Assembly: GCA_902762875.1 (NCBI GenBank)
Contig: CACWPS010000013.1
Span: 1-51,509, forward strand
From: Oscillospiraceae bacterium
GTDB taxonomy: Bacteria; Bacillota; Clostridia; Oscillospirales; Acutalibacteraceae
DNA: 51,509 bases
Reading direction: 5' to 3'
Below, in pieces: positions 7,457-16,758 of this stretch; position 1 is the first letter of the stretch; each line of letters starts with the position of its first letter. The notes beneath the pieces are model-generated. The model was given only the letters and a program-made list of their open reading frames with translations. It searched no databases and was not told the origin of the DNA. The position numbers and the translations under genes were made by a program.

Positions 7457-8995
7457 TTAAGGCTTGCAATTTTTAAGCTCCACCGTTTCGGAATAATCCA
7501 GATCACCGAAATCGTTGTTTTCAATCTTGATACCTTTTACAGAACTCAGATATATCGCCTTGTTTCTTACATCCTTAAACACATTGTTTCTTATGGTTAT
7601 ATTGCTGTGAATCTGCTCTGCGGTATATACGGAATCATCATTACTGTCATGAGAGGGCTTTGCCGATATTACTGCGTTAGTTTTTCTGCTATCGATAAAA
7701 CCGCATTTTTCAAAGACACAGTTTTCTATAAGCACATTCTTTGACGGGCTCATTTCGTGCCATACTGCTATATCGGGAGCCATTAAAATCGCAGGCAGAG
7801 ACATTCCGAAGAATTTACAGTCCCTTACAGTAATGTTTTCGGTCTGGAATAAAAGGGCCCTTGCACGGCTGTTTCTTATCTCGCAGTTTTCCACAAGTAT
7901 TTCGGCATTAAAGGCGGTATTGGCAAGAACATCCCCGACCTCTATACTCCCCTCGCAGGCGGAATAATAAACCCTGCTGTCCTCATACTTTTCGACCGTA
8001 AGACTGCCTTTCCTTACAAACGAGGTATCGTACACGGCGATAACATCACCCTTTTGACACCAATTTTCGTCCATTGGAATATCAAATCTTTTATTAATTA
8101 CCTTGATGCTGTTACCGTCCGCCTCGGTAATAAAGCCGGCGGTGGAATGTATATTCAGCGCATCGTCGCCGAGTCCGTCAAAATAGCAGTCCTTTATTGT
8201 AACGGTGCCGGCAACTCCTAAAAGATGTATTCCGTCCCTGTCCGACGCCATTAATCGGTTACTGCCTTTGGGGCACTCAACACGGTATCTTTCTATGCGG
8301 AAATTTTCGCACCTCGGGAAAGCCACAAACATAAACCCTGCGGCGGAATGAACAGTAATGTCAAGCAGAGAAACATCCTTGCAGTCTTCAAATGTAACAG
8401 CGGAATTTTTAAGCTGTTTATAATTGCCCGCCCCTCCGTATAAGAAGCAGATACGCTCTCCGACGGGAAGTCTCTGTATACCTTCACGCAGATTTTCCCT
8501 GCCTGAAATTCTAACCTCGCCGTTTCCCAAAACCTCATAGGGGGTTATCTCATAGCTTCCAAGCAGAGAATCGGGTGAGCCGTCCTTATCCATACTGAAC
8601 ATCCAGAAAATTGTCTGGTTGCCGTCTAAAACACAGCCCTCAAGCATTTTAACCACAAAGGAACTGCCGTCACCTGCGACAGAGGTTACAACACCTGTGG
8701 AATTAACCGGCTTATCGGTATCAAAAATCAGATTTTTAAGGGTTAGGTTTTCACAACCCTCAAAATCAAAAGCACCGCTGTATTTATAGAAGCCCTCCAT
8801 CGGGTCAAATGCGGTAATTATTTTTGCGTCTTCGCCGACTATGGCAAGGCCCTTTTTATTTTTCACAAAAACCTTTCGGGATAGATAACACTCTCCTTTT
8901 AAAACAAGGGTTGTATTATCGGGAAGACCGTTAATAAAGCTTTCCAAGCTCTCTGCACAATCGCCCTTAGAGGAAATAAAATTAAGTCTTGCCAT
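7457..8995 (-). CDS. Right-handed parallel beta-helix protein, GH110-like (possible alpha-galactosidase)
   Basis: The 512-aa protein repeatedly shows the parallel beta-helix rung pattern (NLTLKNLIFD, GTVTIKDCYF, ENITVRDCKF, KNVLIENCVF, SNITIRNNVF, KGIKIENNDF). The central segment SDRDGIHLLGVAGTVTIKDC, followed by DGLGDDALNIHS, resembles the region carrying catalytic Asp residues in GH110 alpha-1,3-galactosidases (DGIH ... DD..N.H). There is no signal peptide, so it should be cytoplasmic, unlike most beta-helix glycosidases. It lies 19 bp downstream of a DUF5107 gene in the same operon and ends at a terminator. It could instead be another beta-helix glycosidase or lyase; the exact family is uncertain. 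Confidence 0.65.
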   Translation of the reverse strand: MARLNFISSKGDCAESLESFINGLPDNTTLVLKGECYLSRKVFVKNKKGLAIVGEDAKIITAFDPMEGFYKYSGAFDFEGCENLTLKNLIFDTDKPVNSTGVVTSVAGDGSSFVVKMLEGCVLDGNQTIFWMFSMDKDGSPDSLLGSYEITPYEVLGNGEVRISGRENLREGIQRLPVGERICFLYGGAGNYKQLKNSAVTFEDCKDVSLLDITVHSAAGFMFVAFPRCENFRIERYRVECPKGSNRLMASDRDGIHLLGVAGTVTIKDCYFDGLGDDALNIHSTAGFITEADGNSIKVINKRFDIPMDENWCQKGDVIAVYDTSFVRKGSLTVEKYEDSRVYYSACEGSIEVGDVLANTAFNAEILVENCEIRNSRARALLFQTENITVRDCKFFGMSLPAILMAPDIAVWHEMSPSKNVLIENCVFEKCGFIDSRKTNAVISAKPSHDSNDDSVYTAEQIHSNITIRNNVFKDVRNKAIYLSSVKGIKIENNDFGDLDYSETVELKNCKP

Positions 8996-9014
8996 AATAG
9001 TTTTGCTCCTTTAA

Positions 9015-12000
9015 TTATTTAGTTATCTGCCTATAAGTATAAACCGCAAAATCGTTGGGGTCAAGCTCTGCCGCACGGCGTATGCAAAGCTCTGCCTCGC
9101 TGTAGAGCCCCAATCCGTAAAGGGCAAACGCCTTAAGGGTGTTGCCCGTAAGCAGATTATGCTTTTCAATATCAAGCTCAAAGGGCATAGGACTGGGCGA
9201 GCCTACGCCGTAATAGGTGCGCATATCCTTGTTATCGATAAGATTTTGTGCGGTAGCGAGCATTTCATCAAGAACTGCCTTAGCCTCGTCTACTCTGCCC
9301 AATTCCTTAAGTGCAAGCGCACGGAAAAGGGATATTTCCGAAACCGCCGCCTTGTACTCTGCCGCCTTTTCGAGCGCCGCAGTGCACTTATCGCCTGTGT
9401 AAAGCTTGCTTAAATAGTAGTAGATATGGGCCTCCTGATTGAAGAAGGTCTTTGCCTCACCGTAGGACTTAGGCATATTTATACCGTTCATATAAATCTG
9501 CTCTGCCTTTTCGGTATTACCCGCTTGAGCCAGCTCATTGCCGTAAAGCACATGCATCCAGGCGTGCTGTTTGGTAAGCTTGCCCTCGCCGCCCTCGTAG
9601 ATGTGGAAGTGCTTTACCGCCGCCATATTAATGGCTTCCTCGTATTTGCCCTGCTGGGAAAGTAAGGTAAGCTTATCAAGATAGCAGTCATCCCTCTCCT
9701 TTAAGAGCTCGGGATACTTATCATATACGCTGAGTCTTTCCTCAATGCTTGCATTGGTGTTTTTAAGCAACTGCTCATATTCAAGCAAAAGTCTCGGGTC
9801 ATTAGGACGGAATTTGAGGGCATTTTCCATACAGGAGAGAGCCGTCTTTCCGTCGTGAGCCTTATCAAACCAATAAAGGGAAAGGTTGCGCCATGCTCTG
9901 CCGTGCTCGGGATTTTTACGGACACAGCTTTCAAAGCATTCCGCCGCCTCATTATAACGGAAACGGTCGTAATAAAGACAGCCGAGATAATAGTCGGCGT
10001 TGGCTGTATTTTCGCCCGATTCGGCAGCGTATTTAAGTACCGCAATATCCTCAACATTCGAGGGGAAGCAGTAGCCCATCTCCGCCTTTTCAGCCTTTTC
10101 TACATAGGAATTATCCTTTGTGATAAAGGCTAAATAATAGTTTACAAGGGGTGAATTATTATCGGCGAGCTTCAATGTATAAAGTGCGTCCTCGTAAAGT
10201 CCCGCCTTCATATAGTCTCGGGCAACATCCAGCATATTCTCGGGCTTTTCTGCAAACTGTGCGATTTTGTCCGAAGCATCCTCAAAATGAGAATACTCAA
10301 TAAGGGCAAACAGGTCAAGCTTATCGTCATTAATGCCGTCTACAGCACTCTGCTTTGCACATTCACAGCCGATTTTGCGTGCAATGGCAGTTTTAAGGTT
10401 ATGAGCCTTGGTGTGGCCCTTATTAAGACCGATAGACTCATCAAGATGCTCAAGGGCTATAGCATAATCCCCCCTGCGGCAGTCAATACAGGCAAGCTCA
10501 TACATAGCGGCGCTTCTGTGGGGATAGTTCCAAGCGGCACGGTATAAAATATCGTAAGCCTTATCGTATTCGCCGAGGTACTCGAGCGCTACGCCCTTTA
10601 GGTAAAATGCCTCGGTATCGGCAGGGTGCTCGTTGCGGTCGGTCAATCTCTCTATCGCCTTATCGCAGTATTTTACGCAATCTTCAAATTTACCGTTTTT
10701 AAGAGACAGTCTTGCCATAGAGGTGTTACAGCGAATATCGCCCTCATCACGGCGAAGTCCCTCAAGGTAATAATCTTCGGGCTTGTAGTTGTGCTGTTTA
10801 TACTGCTCTAAATGTAAGCCGTTTATGTAAAGCTCTTCAACGGTATTGTACTCCGAGGGGCGCTTTACAGGCTTTCTGACCTTAATAGGCTGTTTCTGAC
10901 CACGTCTGTAAGGCATATAGGAAACTAATTCTCTGCCGTTTTCGTCGGTAAGAGAAACCTTAACATTATGTATATCCGAAATTTGCGCTTCAAGGGTTTT
11001 GTGATATACCTTATCAGGGGACATATCGGTCTTTTCGCTGTATATTTCCTTGCCGTTATCGGTTACGGTTATAGTACAGTTATTGAAAACACCCGTAACA
11101 TTAAAGCCGAGATAGAGTTTTCCGTCACGCTTTTCAACATTTACTGCCGCATCTATGGTGGCGTTCTTTATCTCGCCAATCTCACGAACAGGATACCAAT
11201 ACTGCTCAAACTCCCTTGTCTCATAAGGAGCAATCCAGGTAAAGTCAGGCTGGTTATCGGTATAAACACCGGTCATAAGCTCAATATACGGGCCGTTTTT
11301 ATCGGTAAGGTTGGAGCACCACATATCTCCGAAATCGCCGATTCCCCAATGCCACATCTTCTTGCCAGGTGAAATATGGTGGTTAGCAACAGTAGCAATA
11401 CCCTTGTTTATTCCCGTGTCATAGCCGGCGATAAAGTCCATATCCGACTGACCCTGGGAAATAAGGTAGGAGGACGGAACCTTTACTGCGCTGTAGTGGG
11501 AAAGGTCTGTGCCTTCGCCGAAATTGTAGGGACGGGCGGTTTTGTAAACGCCCTTCGCAATGGGCCATTCAAGAACGGCACGGCGGTCATGGTCGTTTAC
11601 CCATTCGCAGTCCGGCGGGAATACAGTGCGGTAATCATCATTTACGGGAACTGCAAGGTTAGCCCACCACATAAATACCTGAGGGAATGCGGTGCGGTTG
11701 TATACACGGACCTTTGCCTTTATGTAGCTTCTTCCCTTATCTACGGTGATGCCCGCCATACCCTTCATTCTGCCGAAAGGCTCTACCTCGCCTGTCCAAA
11801 CGGTCTTGCCGCCGTCGGAGTTTTCCTCCTCTACCGCCTCAAGGGGCATATAGGTAGTGGGTCTGTGGTGTTGGGGCCAGTTAAACTCAATACCGCCCGA
11901 AATCCAAGGTCCCGCAAGGCCTACAAGTGCGGGCTTTACAACCTCATTGTAATAGATAAATTCGTGATTTCCCACCTTGTCAAGGCCTCTGAGTATCTTA

Positions 12001-12233
12001 CCGCCAAGGGCTGGCACAACCTGAGTTTTTACATACTCGTTTTCAAGGGTGTATACCTCGTATTCAACATCCTTTTTCTCGTCCGAAATGCCGTCGCAAT
12101 AGGGTATGGGGTAAACCCTGCCCGACGCACCCTGATAGGGCTTGTTTTCAAAGAACATCGGCAGTTCGTGTGCCGGTTTGGGAACATAGGTAGGTATATT
12201 CTGCTTTTGTTTTTTAACGCTTACTTTTGACAT
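9015..12233 (-). CDS. DUF5107 domain protein with C-terminal TPR repeats (1072 aa), paralogue 1
   Basis: Residues about 1-440 form a galactose-mutarotase-like beta-sandwich region of DUF5107 type, with VVPALGGKI, VKPALVGLAGPW, ISGGIEFNWPQHHR (111-124), KGMAGI, WWANLAVPV, HHISPGKKMWHWG and EFEQYWYP. From about residue 460 to the end are TPR-like helical pairs (DTEAFYLKGVALEYLGEYDKA, ANADYYLGCLYYDRFRYNEA and others). No signal peptide. The conserved His, Glu and Trp residues suggest a sugar-binding or catalytic pocket, but the reaction is unknown to me. ATG 12233 follows a CAGGAGGAAAAGCA site. It is co-transcribed with the beta-helix gene and divergent from a sugar-sensor-like regulator. Confidence 0.85.
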   Translation of the reverse strand: MSKVSVKKQKQNIPTYVPKPAHELPMFFENKPYQGASGRVYPIPYCDGISDEKKDVEYEVYTLENEYVKTQVVPALGGKILRGLDKVGNHEFIYYNEVVKPALVGLAGPWISGGIEFNWPQHHRPTTYMPLEAVEEENSDGGKTVWTGEVEPFGRMKGMAGITVDKGRSYIKAKVRVYNRTAFPQVFMWWANLAVPVNDDYRTVFPPDCEWVNDHDRRAVLEWPIAKGVYKTARPYNFGEGTDLSHYSAVKVPSSYLISQGQSDMDFIAGYDTGINKGIATVANHHISPGKKMWHWGIGDFGDMWCSNLTDKNGPYIELMTGVYTDNQPDFTWIAPYETREFEQYWYPVREIGEIKNATIDAAVNVEKRDGKLYLGFNVTGVFNNCTITVTDNGKEIYSEKTDMSPDKVYHKTLEAQISDIHNVKVSLTDENGRELVSYMPYRRGQKQPIKVRKPVKRPSEYNTVEELYINGLHLEQYKQHNYKPEDYYLEGLRRDEGDIRCNTSMARLSLKNGKFEDCVKYCDKAIERLTDRNEHPADTEAFYLKGVALEYLGEYDKAYDILYRAAWNYPHRSAAMYELACIDCRRGDYAIALEHLDESIGLNKGHTKAHNLKTAIARKIGCECAKQSAVDGINDDKLDLFALIEYSHFEDASDKIAQFAEKPENMLDVARDYMKAGLYEDALYTLKLADNNSPLVNYYLAFITKDNSYVEKAEKAEMGYCFPSNVEDIAVLKYAAESGENTANADYYLGCLYYDRFRYNEAAECFESCVRKNPEHGRAWRNLSLYWFDKAHDGKTALSCMENALKFRPNDPRLLLEYEQLLKNTNASIEERLSVYDKYPELLKERDDCYLDKLTLLSQQGKYEEAINMAAVKHFHIYEGGEGKLTKQHAWMHVLYGNELAQAGNTEKAEQIYMNGINMPKSYGEAKTFFNQEAHIYYYLSKLYTGDKCTAALEKAAEYKAAVSEISLFRALALKELGRVDEAKAVLDEMLATAQNLIDNKDMRTYYGVGSPSPMPFELDIEKHNLLTGNTLKAFALYGLGLYSEAELCIRRAAELDPNDFAVYTYRQITK

Positions 12234-12331
12234 TGCTTTTCCTCCTGTATTTTTTTACAAGATAATTATAGCTTAACACATCAAAATATTAAAGGTTGAA
12301 AACTGTGTACAAAAACCGCAAAATTTTCTGC

Positions 12332-12360
12332 TTGTAATTTTTCCCCAATAATAGTACAAT
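12332..12360 (+). promoter_or_regulatory. Sigma-A-type promoter of the PBP/LuxR regulator gene
   Basis: TTGTAA (12332-12337), 17 bp, TACAAT (12355-12360), ending 24 bp before ATG 12385. The divergent DUF5107 gene has a TATAAT (12270-12265, minus strand) in the same 151-bp gap, so one bound regulator could control both directions. Confidence 0.6.
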
Positions 12361-12384
12361 TTTTATAAGAGGTGACGGCAGACT

Positions 12385-13461
12385 ATGGTAACTATATTAA
12401 CCGAACCCGCCTACAGCGAGAGTATGTGGTGCAAAGCGCTTTACAAGAGTCTTACCGAAAGGCTTCGCCAAAAGCGTATTCCCTTTTGCGAAATGTATGA
12501 CACAGTGCCCCAAAACAGCGAGGCGGTTTTCATTATTGCGGCGAACTATAACTGGATAAAAGCCACCCTTGCCGAGCTTAACCTTTCGGGAATAAAGCCT
12601 ATACTTATCTGCAATCAGGCGGAAACAATTTTAGGCTGTAATTACAGCTGTGTCTGCTCGGATATAACAGGCTCTATGAAATATCTTTTGGATAATCTTA
12701 AGGCCGACGGCAAAACCCGCCTTGCCCTTTACGGGGTAAATACAAATTCAATTTCCGATATAGGTAGGGTTGACGGTCTTTTCGCCCAAAGTGACGGTAT
12801 TGTAGATGCGGTGCAGATTTTCACAAACGACGGCTCGCTTAAAGACTGCTATAAAAAATTTGTGGAAAAGGCGGATAATTTTGATGCCGTTATCTGCTTT
12901 AACGACTTTGCCGCAGTTTCCTTAATCCGCCGCCTTGAAGCGGACGGAGCTGATGAAAAGCTAAATAAGCTTAAAATACTAAGCTGCTGTCAAACCAAAA
13001 TTTCAAGCTGTTACCGCGATAAAATAATCTCAATCAATATGAACCTTGAGCAATACGGAAAGGCTGCAGTTTTTATTTACGAAAAGCTTAAATTGCACCC
13101 TTATATTTCGCAAATGACCCTTAATATAAGCTGGAACACAGAGCCTCAAAAAGGCCTTAATTCCTTGCCTATCAGCCTTAAAACCCCACAAAACACCGAC
13201 CGCATTTATTCGGATAAAGAGCTTAACGAAATGATTTGTGCCGAAAGAATTTTGGAAATCGACTCCGCCACCGACAAAACCGTAATAGCCCATTTATGCG
13301 GCGGTAAATCCGTTACAGAAATCGCCGCCGCCTGCTTTTTAACCGATAGCGGAGTAAAATACCGTATTAAAAGGATACTTGAAAAGTGCAATATTTCCGA
13401 TAAATCGGAGCTTATTTCTATTGTAAAGCGTTATCTTCCCGATTACGGCAAAAATCCCTGA
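12385..13461 (+). CDS. Regulator with LacI-type sugar-binding domain and C-terminal LuxR-type HTH
   Basis: The 358-aa protein lacks the N-terminal LacI helix-turn-helix. Residues 1-250 look like a periplasmic-binding-protein-like (LacI/GalR) sensor: VCSDITGSMKYLLDNL, ALYGVNTNS, FDAVICFNDFAAVSLIRRL, KILSC. The C-terminal 65 residues (HLCGGKSVTEIAAACFLTDSG, then VKYRIKRILEKCNISDKSELI) match a LuxR/GerE four-helix DNA-binding domain. The order, sensor first and HTH last, is unusual. It faces the DUF5107/beta-helix operon and its 3' end overlaps the next DUF5107 gene by 19 bp, tail to tail. It probably senses a sugar and controls one or both DUF5107 genes. Confidence 0.8.
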   Translation: MVTILTEPAYSESMWCKALYKSLTERLRQKRIPFCEMYDTVPQNSEAVFIIAANYNWIKATLAELNLSGIKPILICNQAETILGCNYSCVCSDITGSMKYLLDNLKADGKTRLALYGVNTNSISDIGRVDGLFAQSDGIVDAVQIFTNDGSLKDCYKKFVEKADNFDAVICFNDFAAVSLIRRLEADGADEKLNKLKILSCCQTKISSCYRDKIISINMNLEQYGKAAVFIYEKLKLHPYISQMTLNISWNTEPQKGLNSLPISLKTPQNTDRIYSDKELNEMICAERILEIDSATDKTVIAHLCGGKSVTEIAAACFLTDSGVKYRIKRILEKCNISDKSELISIVKRYLPDYGKNP

Positions 13462-16400
13462 GTTTTAAAGGTAAGCGCAGAAAGATTTTCATTATTTAAG
13501 GAATAGCTTTCCTTAATAAGTGATGTTGCCTTATCGCTTTCCCCCGTAAATTCTGCAATAAGTGCGTTTAGATAACAGTGCAAAGCTCGGCGCAAGCGCT
13601 TGGGGTCGTCCGTAAAGGAGATAAAGAACGGGGTTGTACCGAAGAAGCCGTTGTCACGAATTTTATCAATACCGCTCCACTCACGGCGGTATTTGGTGAT
13701 TGTCCGCTGTGCCTTAATTTCTTCGCCTAAATGCTTCCACGCACAGGCCTGATAATAAGGAAGCTCTTTAAGGTGCATATTGCTGAAATATTCTATACCG
13801 ATAGTGGCAATATAGGTAAATATTTCATCAGCCTTTACCTTTTCGCCTATTTTTTCAAGGCATACCGCCTCAAAGTATTTAAGGGGCACTAACTTGCAGT
13901 GGTTCCATATACCCGCTCCCAGAGACTGGGGAAGAATCTGCCCCTTGCGGAATATTTCGAGTGCTTCCGATATATTTCCGCTCCCCAGTGCATTTCTGCC
14001 GATTACAAGGTGTGCAAAAAGGTACTGGTCGGCAATGGCATGCTCACCGCCCTCACAGGGTACAAAACTGTGGGACATAAGGGTATCTACAGCCTTTTCG
14101 GGCTGTAAGGCTTGATTATACGCCTTTGCAAGCTCTGTAAAGCAATCGTCACGGGTAATTTTATGAGAAGTTAAGAAATCTATCTTTTCTTTTGCAGATA
14201 TGCCGAGCTTATCCATTAAAACAACTGTCTCGTAAACCAGCTCCTCGCTGTCAGGATAGAGCTCTAACGCCTTCTTCATAAGCGGCAAGGCCTCATCCTT
14301 ACGGTTTAAGTGGCTAAAATATGCAACTGCGAGATTTCTTACCGAAGTACCGTCATCGCACTCCTCCCAAAGCGCCGCCGCCTTTTCGTAATGGCGCTTG
14401 TTATAAAGCAGACAGCCAAGCAGCATTTTCGCCTTGCTGTTGCCGGTTTTGGCGATTACAGCCTCTAAAATACGCATTTCCTCTTTGCGCACGGGATAGG
14501 TCTTGCCGACTTCTGCCGCAGAGCCTTTTTTATACTCCTCATCCCCGTCTTCACCGCAAAGATATTTATAATAGCCGAGGGCATAGAAAAGCATTGGCTG
14601 TGCCGTTTCGGGTCTGCTTTCAAGAAGACCGCCGAGCAGCTTTACATTTTCCCTGTAAAGTCCCATAGCATCGAAATCAAACGCTATATCAAGGCAGGTC
14701 TCAAGAGGGTTGCTGTCCATTATACCGTAGAAATCCTCGTTACCCGAAAGATAACGCATAAAGTGATTAAGCGGGTCAGCGGTTAATTCTTCATTAATCA
14801 TTTCTGCCGTGTCAAGCTTTAAAGCCTTCATTGCAATTACCCTTGCAGTTTTCGCAAGGGAATTTTTTCTGCCGTAATCGAGGGCGGTATCGGCGTGCTT
14901 TATAGCCGCCTTGTAGTCCTTGTTCCGTATATCAAGCATAGCAATCCTTGTCATTGCCTTGCCTACGCTGTCTGCCGCCCATGCCGCTTTATAGTAATAA
15001 TTGTACGCCTTCTTGTATTCGCCCAAGGCTTCAAGTATACGGGCATATACATAGTAAACCTCGCCGCTCTTTACACGCTCGTTATAAAGGCACTCATTTT
15101 CAATAGCACGCTCGGCATAGCTCTTTGCACTGCAGAAGTCATAACGCCCGTACTCAAATTCCGCCATAGCGATAAGCGATGGGATATGGTTAATATCCCG
15201 CTTCAAAGCCTGTTTAAAGTAGCTGTCAGGCCAAACGGCAGGGTCACGGTACTGCGCCACATGAAGTCCGGAAAGATAAAGCTCCTCGGCACTGTTCATA
15301 TTTTCGGCAATCGGCATATCCTCGATTACATCGGGCATATTAAATTTATCGAAATTCTTTTCCTCGTAAACCGCCAAGGTCTCACCCTCTGCTGAAACGC
15401 AAACCGTTACATATTGGGGCAGAGACCCTGTTTTAAACTCGCCACAGCTTTCGGGAGATAAATCGCATACCGTCTCAAAAACAGTCTCGCCGTTATCGGT
15501 AACCGTGATTTTAGCAGCCTTGTGCGCCGCAGTTGACTGAACACGCAATACGCCCGCTTCACGGTCAATCTTAAAAGCAATATCAAGGTTTGCAAAGGTG
15601 GGTGTTCCCACCCTGGAAATGGGATACCAGTACTGTGAAAACTCCTTGGTCTCATAGGGATCAAGCCAGGAGAAATTCGGCTGATTGTCAGAATAAGAGC
15701 CCGCCATTAGCTCGGCATACTGCCCGTCGGTATCGGTAAGAGCGTTTTCCCAGGACTTCGCCAACTGACAATAGCCCCAGGTAAACATCTTTTTACCCGG
15801 CGACAAATGGTGGTCGCCAATATGTACTACACCGCATTCCTTTGCGTGGTCGTAGCCGCCGAAAAAGTCATAGTCGGAGGCAGAGGCGAAATAGCTTGTT
15901 GCAGGTACGGTGTTTTTATGATATGAAATATCCCTCGGCTCGTTCATCGGTATTCCGTTGAATATGCCGTCCCCTGCAACGGGATAGGTTATTCTTGACT
16001 TGAGATAGTGGAAGTTTACATAGCGTACATCCTGCGGGAAAAATATTTGGTATTTTTCGTGCACAGGTACAGCGGCGTTTTCCCACCAAAGGAAGGACTT
16101 TGCAGTATCGGTGCGGTTGTAAAGCCGCATACGGGTCTCAAAGCGCTTTTCGCCGGGGCGCAGAACTATGCTTACCATACCCTTCATTCTGTCTATCGGG
16201 TCGTGCTCGGAAAGATGGCATACAGCCGTCCCGTCAGGGAGGGTTTCTAATCTGTAGTCACAGGGCATAAAGCCGGACGCTCTGTGATGGAAGGGCCAGT
16301 TGAATTCAACACCGCCCGAAACCCAAGAGCCTAAGACGCCTATAAGGGCGGGCTTAATAACATGCTGTTTATAAAAAAAGTCGTAACCGGTAGTTTTATC

Positions 16401-16655
16401 CAGTGCGGAATATATGCGGCCGCCTATTTCGGGCAGTATCTCAATTTTAAGATATTCGTTTTCGAGGACTACCACATCATACTCTTTATCTTGTTTTTCC
16501 TCTCTGTTTACCTTTAAAACCACTTTATTGGGATAAGGGTTTCCGCTTGTGCGTTGATGCACACGGTTTTCGGCAAACATAGGTAAATCCTCTGCCGCAG
16601 GCTCGGGATAGGTTGGTATTACAAGCTTTTTAACCTCGCATTTTACTGAATCCAT
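13443..16655 (-). CDS. DUF5107 domain protein with C-terminal TPR repeats (1070 aa), paralogue 2
   Basis: Domain order matches paralogue 1: EILPEIGGRIYSALDKTTG, VSGGVEFNWPFHHR (112-125), RMKGM, WWENAAVPV, HHLSPGKKMFTWG, DNQPNFSWLDPYETKEF and QYWYP, then TPR-like pairs from about residue 455 to the end. The two proteins align over their whole length with nearly equal size, so they are paralogues with probably different specificities. No signal peptide. ATG 16655 opens about 100 bp from a divergent AraC gene, its likely regulator. The 3' end overlaps the convergent PBP/LuxR regulator by 19 bp. The function of DUF5107 proteins is not known to me. Confidence 0.85.
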   Translation of the reverse strand: MDSVKCEVKKLVIPTYPEPAAEDLPMFAENRVHQRTSGNPYPNKVVLKVNREEKQDKEYDVVVLENEYLKIEILPEIGGRIYSALDKTTGYDFFYKQHVIKPALIGVLGSWVSGGVEFNWPFHHRASGFMPCDYRLETLPDGTAVCHLSEHDPIDRMKGMVSIVLRPGEKRFETRMRLYNRTDTAKSFLWWENAAVPVHEKYQIFFPQDVRYVNFHYLKSRITYPVAGDGIFNGIPMNEPRDISYHKNTVPATSYFASASDYDFFGGYDHAKECGVVHIGDHHLSPGKKMFTWGYCQLAKSWENALTDTDGQYAELMAGSYSDNQPNFSWLDPYETKEFSQYWYPISRVGTPTFANLDIAFKIDREAGVLRVQSTAAHKAAKITVTDNGETVFETVCDLSPESCGEFKTGSLPQYVTVCVSAEGETLAVYEEKNFDKFNMPDVIEDMPIAENMNSAEELYLSGLHVAQYRDPAVWPDSYFKQALKRDINHIPSLIAMAEFEYGRYDFCSAKSYAERAIENECLYNERVKSGEVYYVYARILEALGEYKKAYNYYYKAAWAADSVGKAMTRIAMLDIRNKDYKAAIKHADTALDYGRKNSLAKTARVIAMKALKLDTAEMINEELTADPLNHFMRYLSGNEDFYGIMDSNPLETCLDIAFDFDAMGLYRENVKLLGGLLESRPETAQPMLFYALGYYKYLCGEDGDEEYKKGSAAEVGKTYPVRKEEMRILEAVIAKTGNSKAKMLLGCLLYNKRHYEKAAALWEECDDGTSVRNLAVAYFSHLNRKDEALPLMKKALELYPDSEELVYETVVLMDKLGISAKEKIDFLTSHKITRDDCFTELAKAYNQALQPEKAVDTLMSHSFVPCEGGEHAIADQYLFAHLVIGRNALGSGNISEALEIFRKGQILPQSLGAGIWNHCKLVPLKYFEAVCLEKIGEKVKADEIFTYIATIGIEYFSNMHLKELPYYQACAWKHLGEEIKAQRTITKYRREWSGIDKIRDNGFFGTTPFFISFTDDPKRLRRALHCYLNALIAEFTGESDKATSLIKESYSLNNENLSALTFKTQGFLP

Positions 16656-16689
16656 AAAAACACCCTTTACATTTTTGTGTTTTAAGTGT

Positions 16690-16720
16690 ATTATAAAAGC
16701 ATAAAAATGTATATAGGCAA
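16690..16720 (-). promoter_or_regulatory. Promoter region of DUF5107 paralogue 2, with a motif shared with paralogue 3
   Basis: TATAAT (minus strand, 16695-16690) with a TTGCCT box (16720-16715) at a long 19-bp spacing. TATAAAAGCATAA (plus strand, 16692-16704) recurs identically at 29149-29161 in the promoter of the third DUF5107 gene. Both sites lie between a DUF5107 gene and a divergent AraC gene. Confidence 0.45.
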
Positions 16721-16758
16721 TTCGATTATTTTTTTAGAAATCCGATTGAGGTTTGCTT

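Noticed and set aside
11376-12230. Long plus-strand open frame (284 codons) antisense to DUF5107 paralogue 1
   Set aside because: It mirrors the real gene, has no ribosome site or family motif, and its residues follow the antisense codon pattern. The same holds for the frame at 14895-15395.
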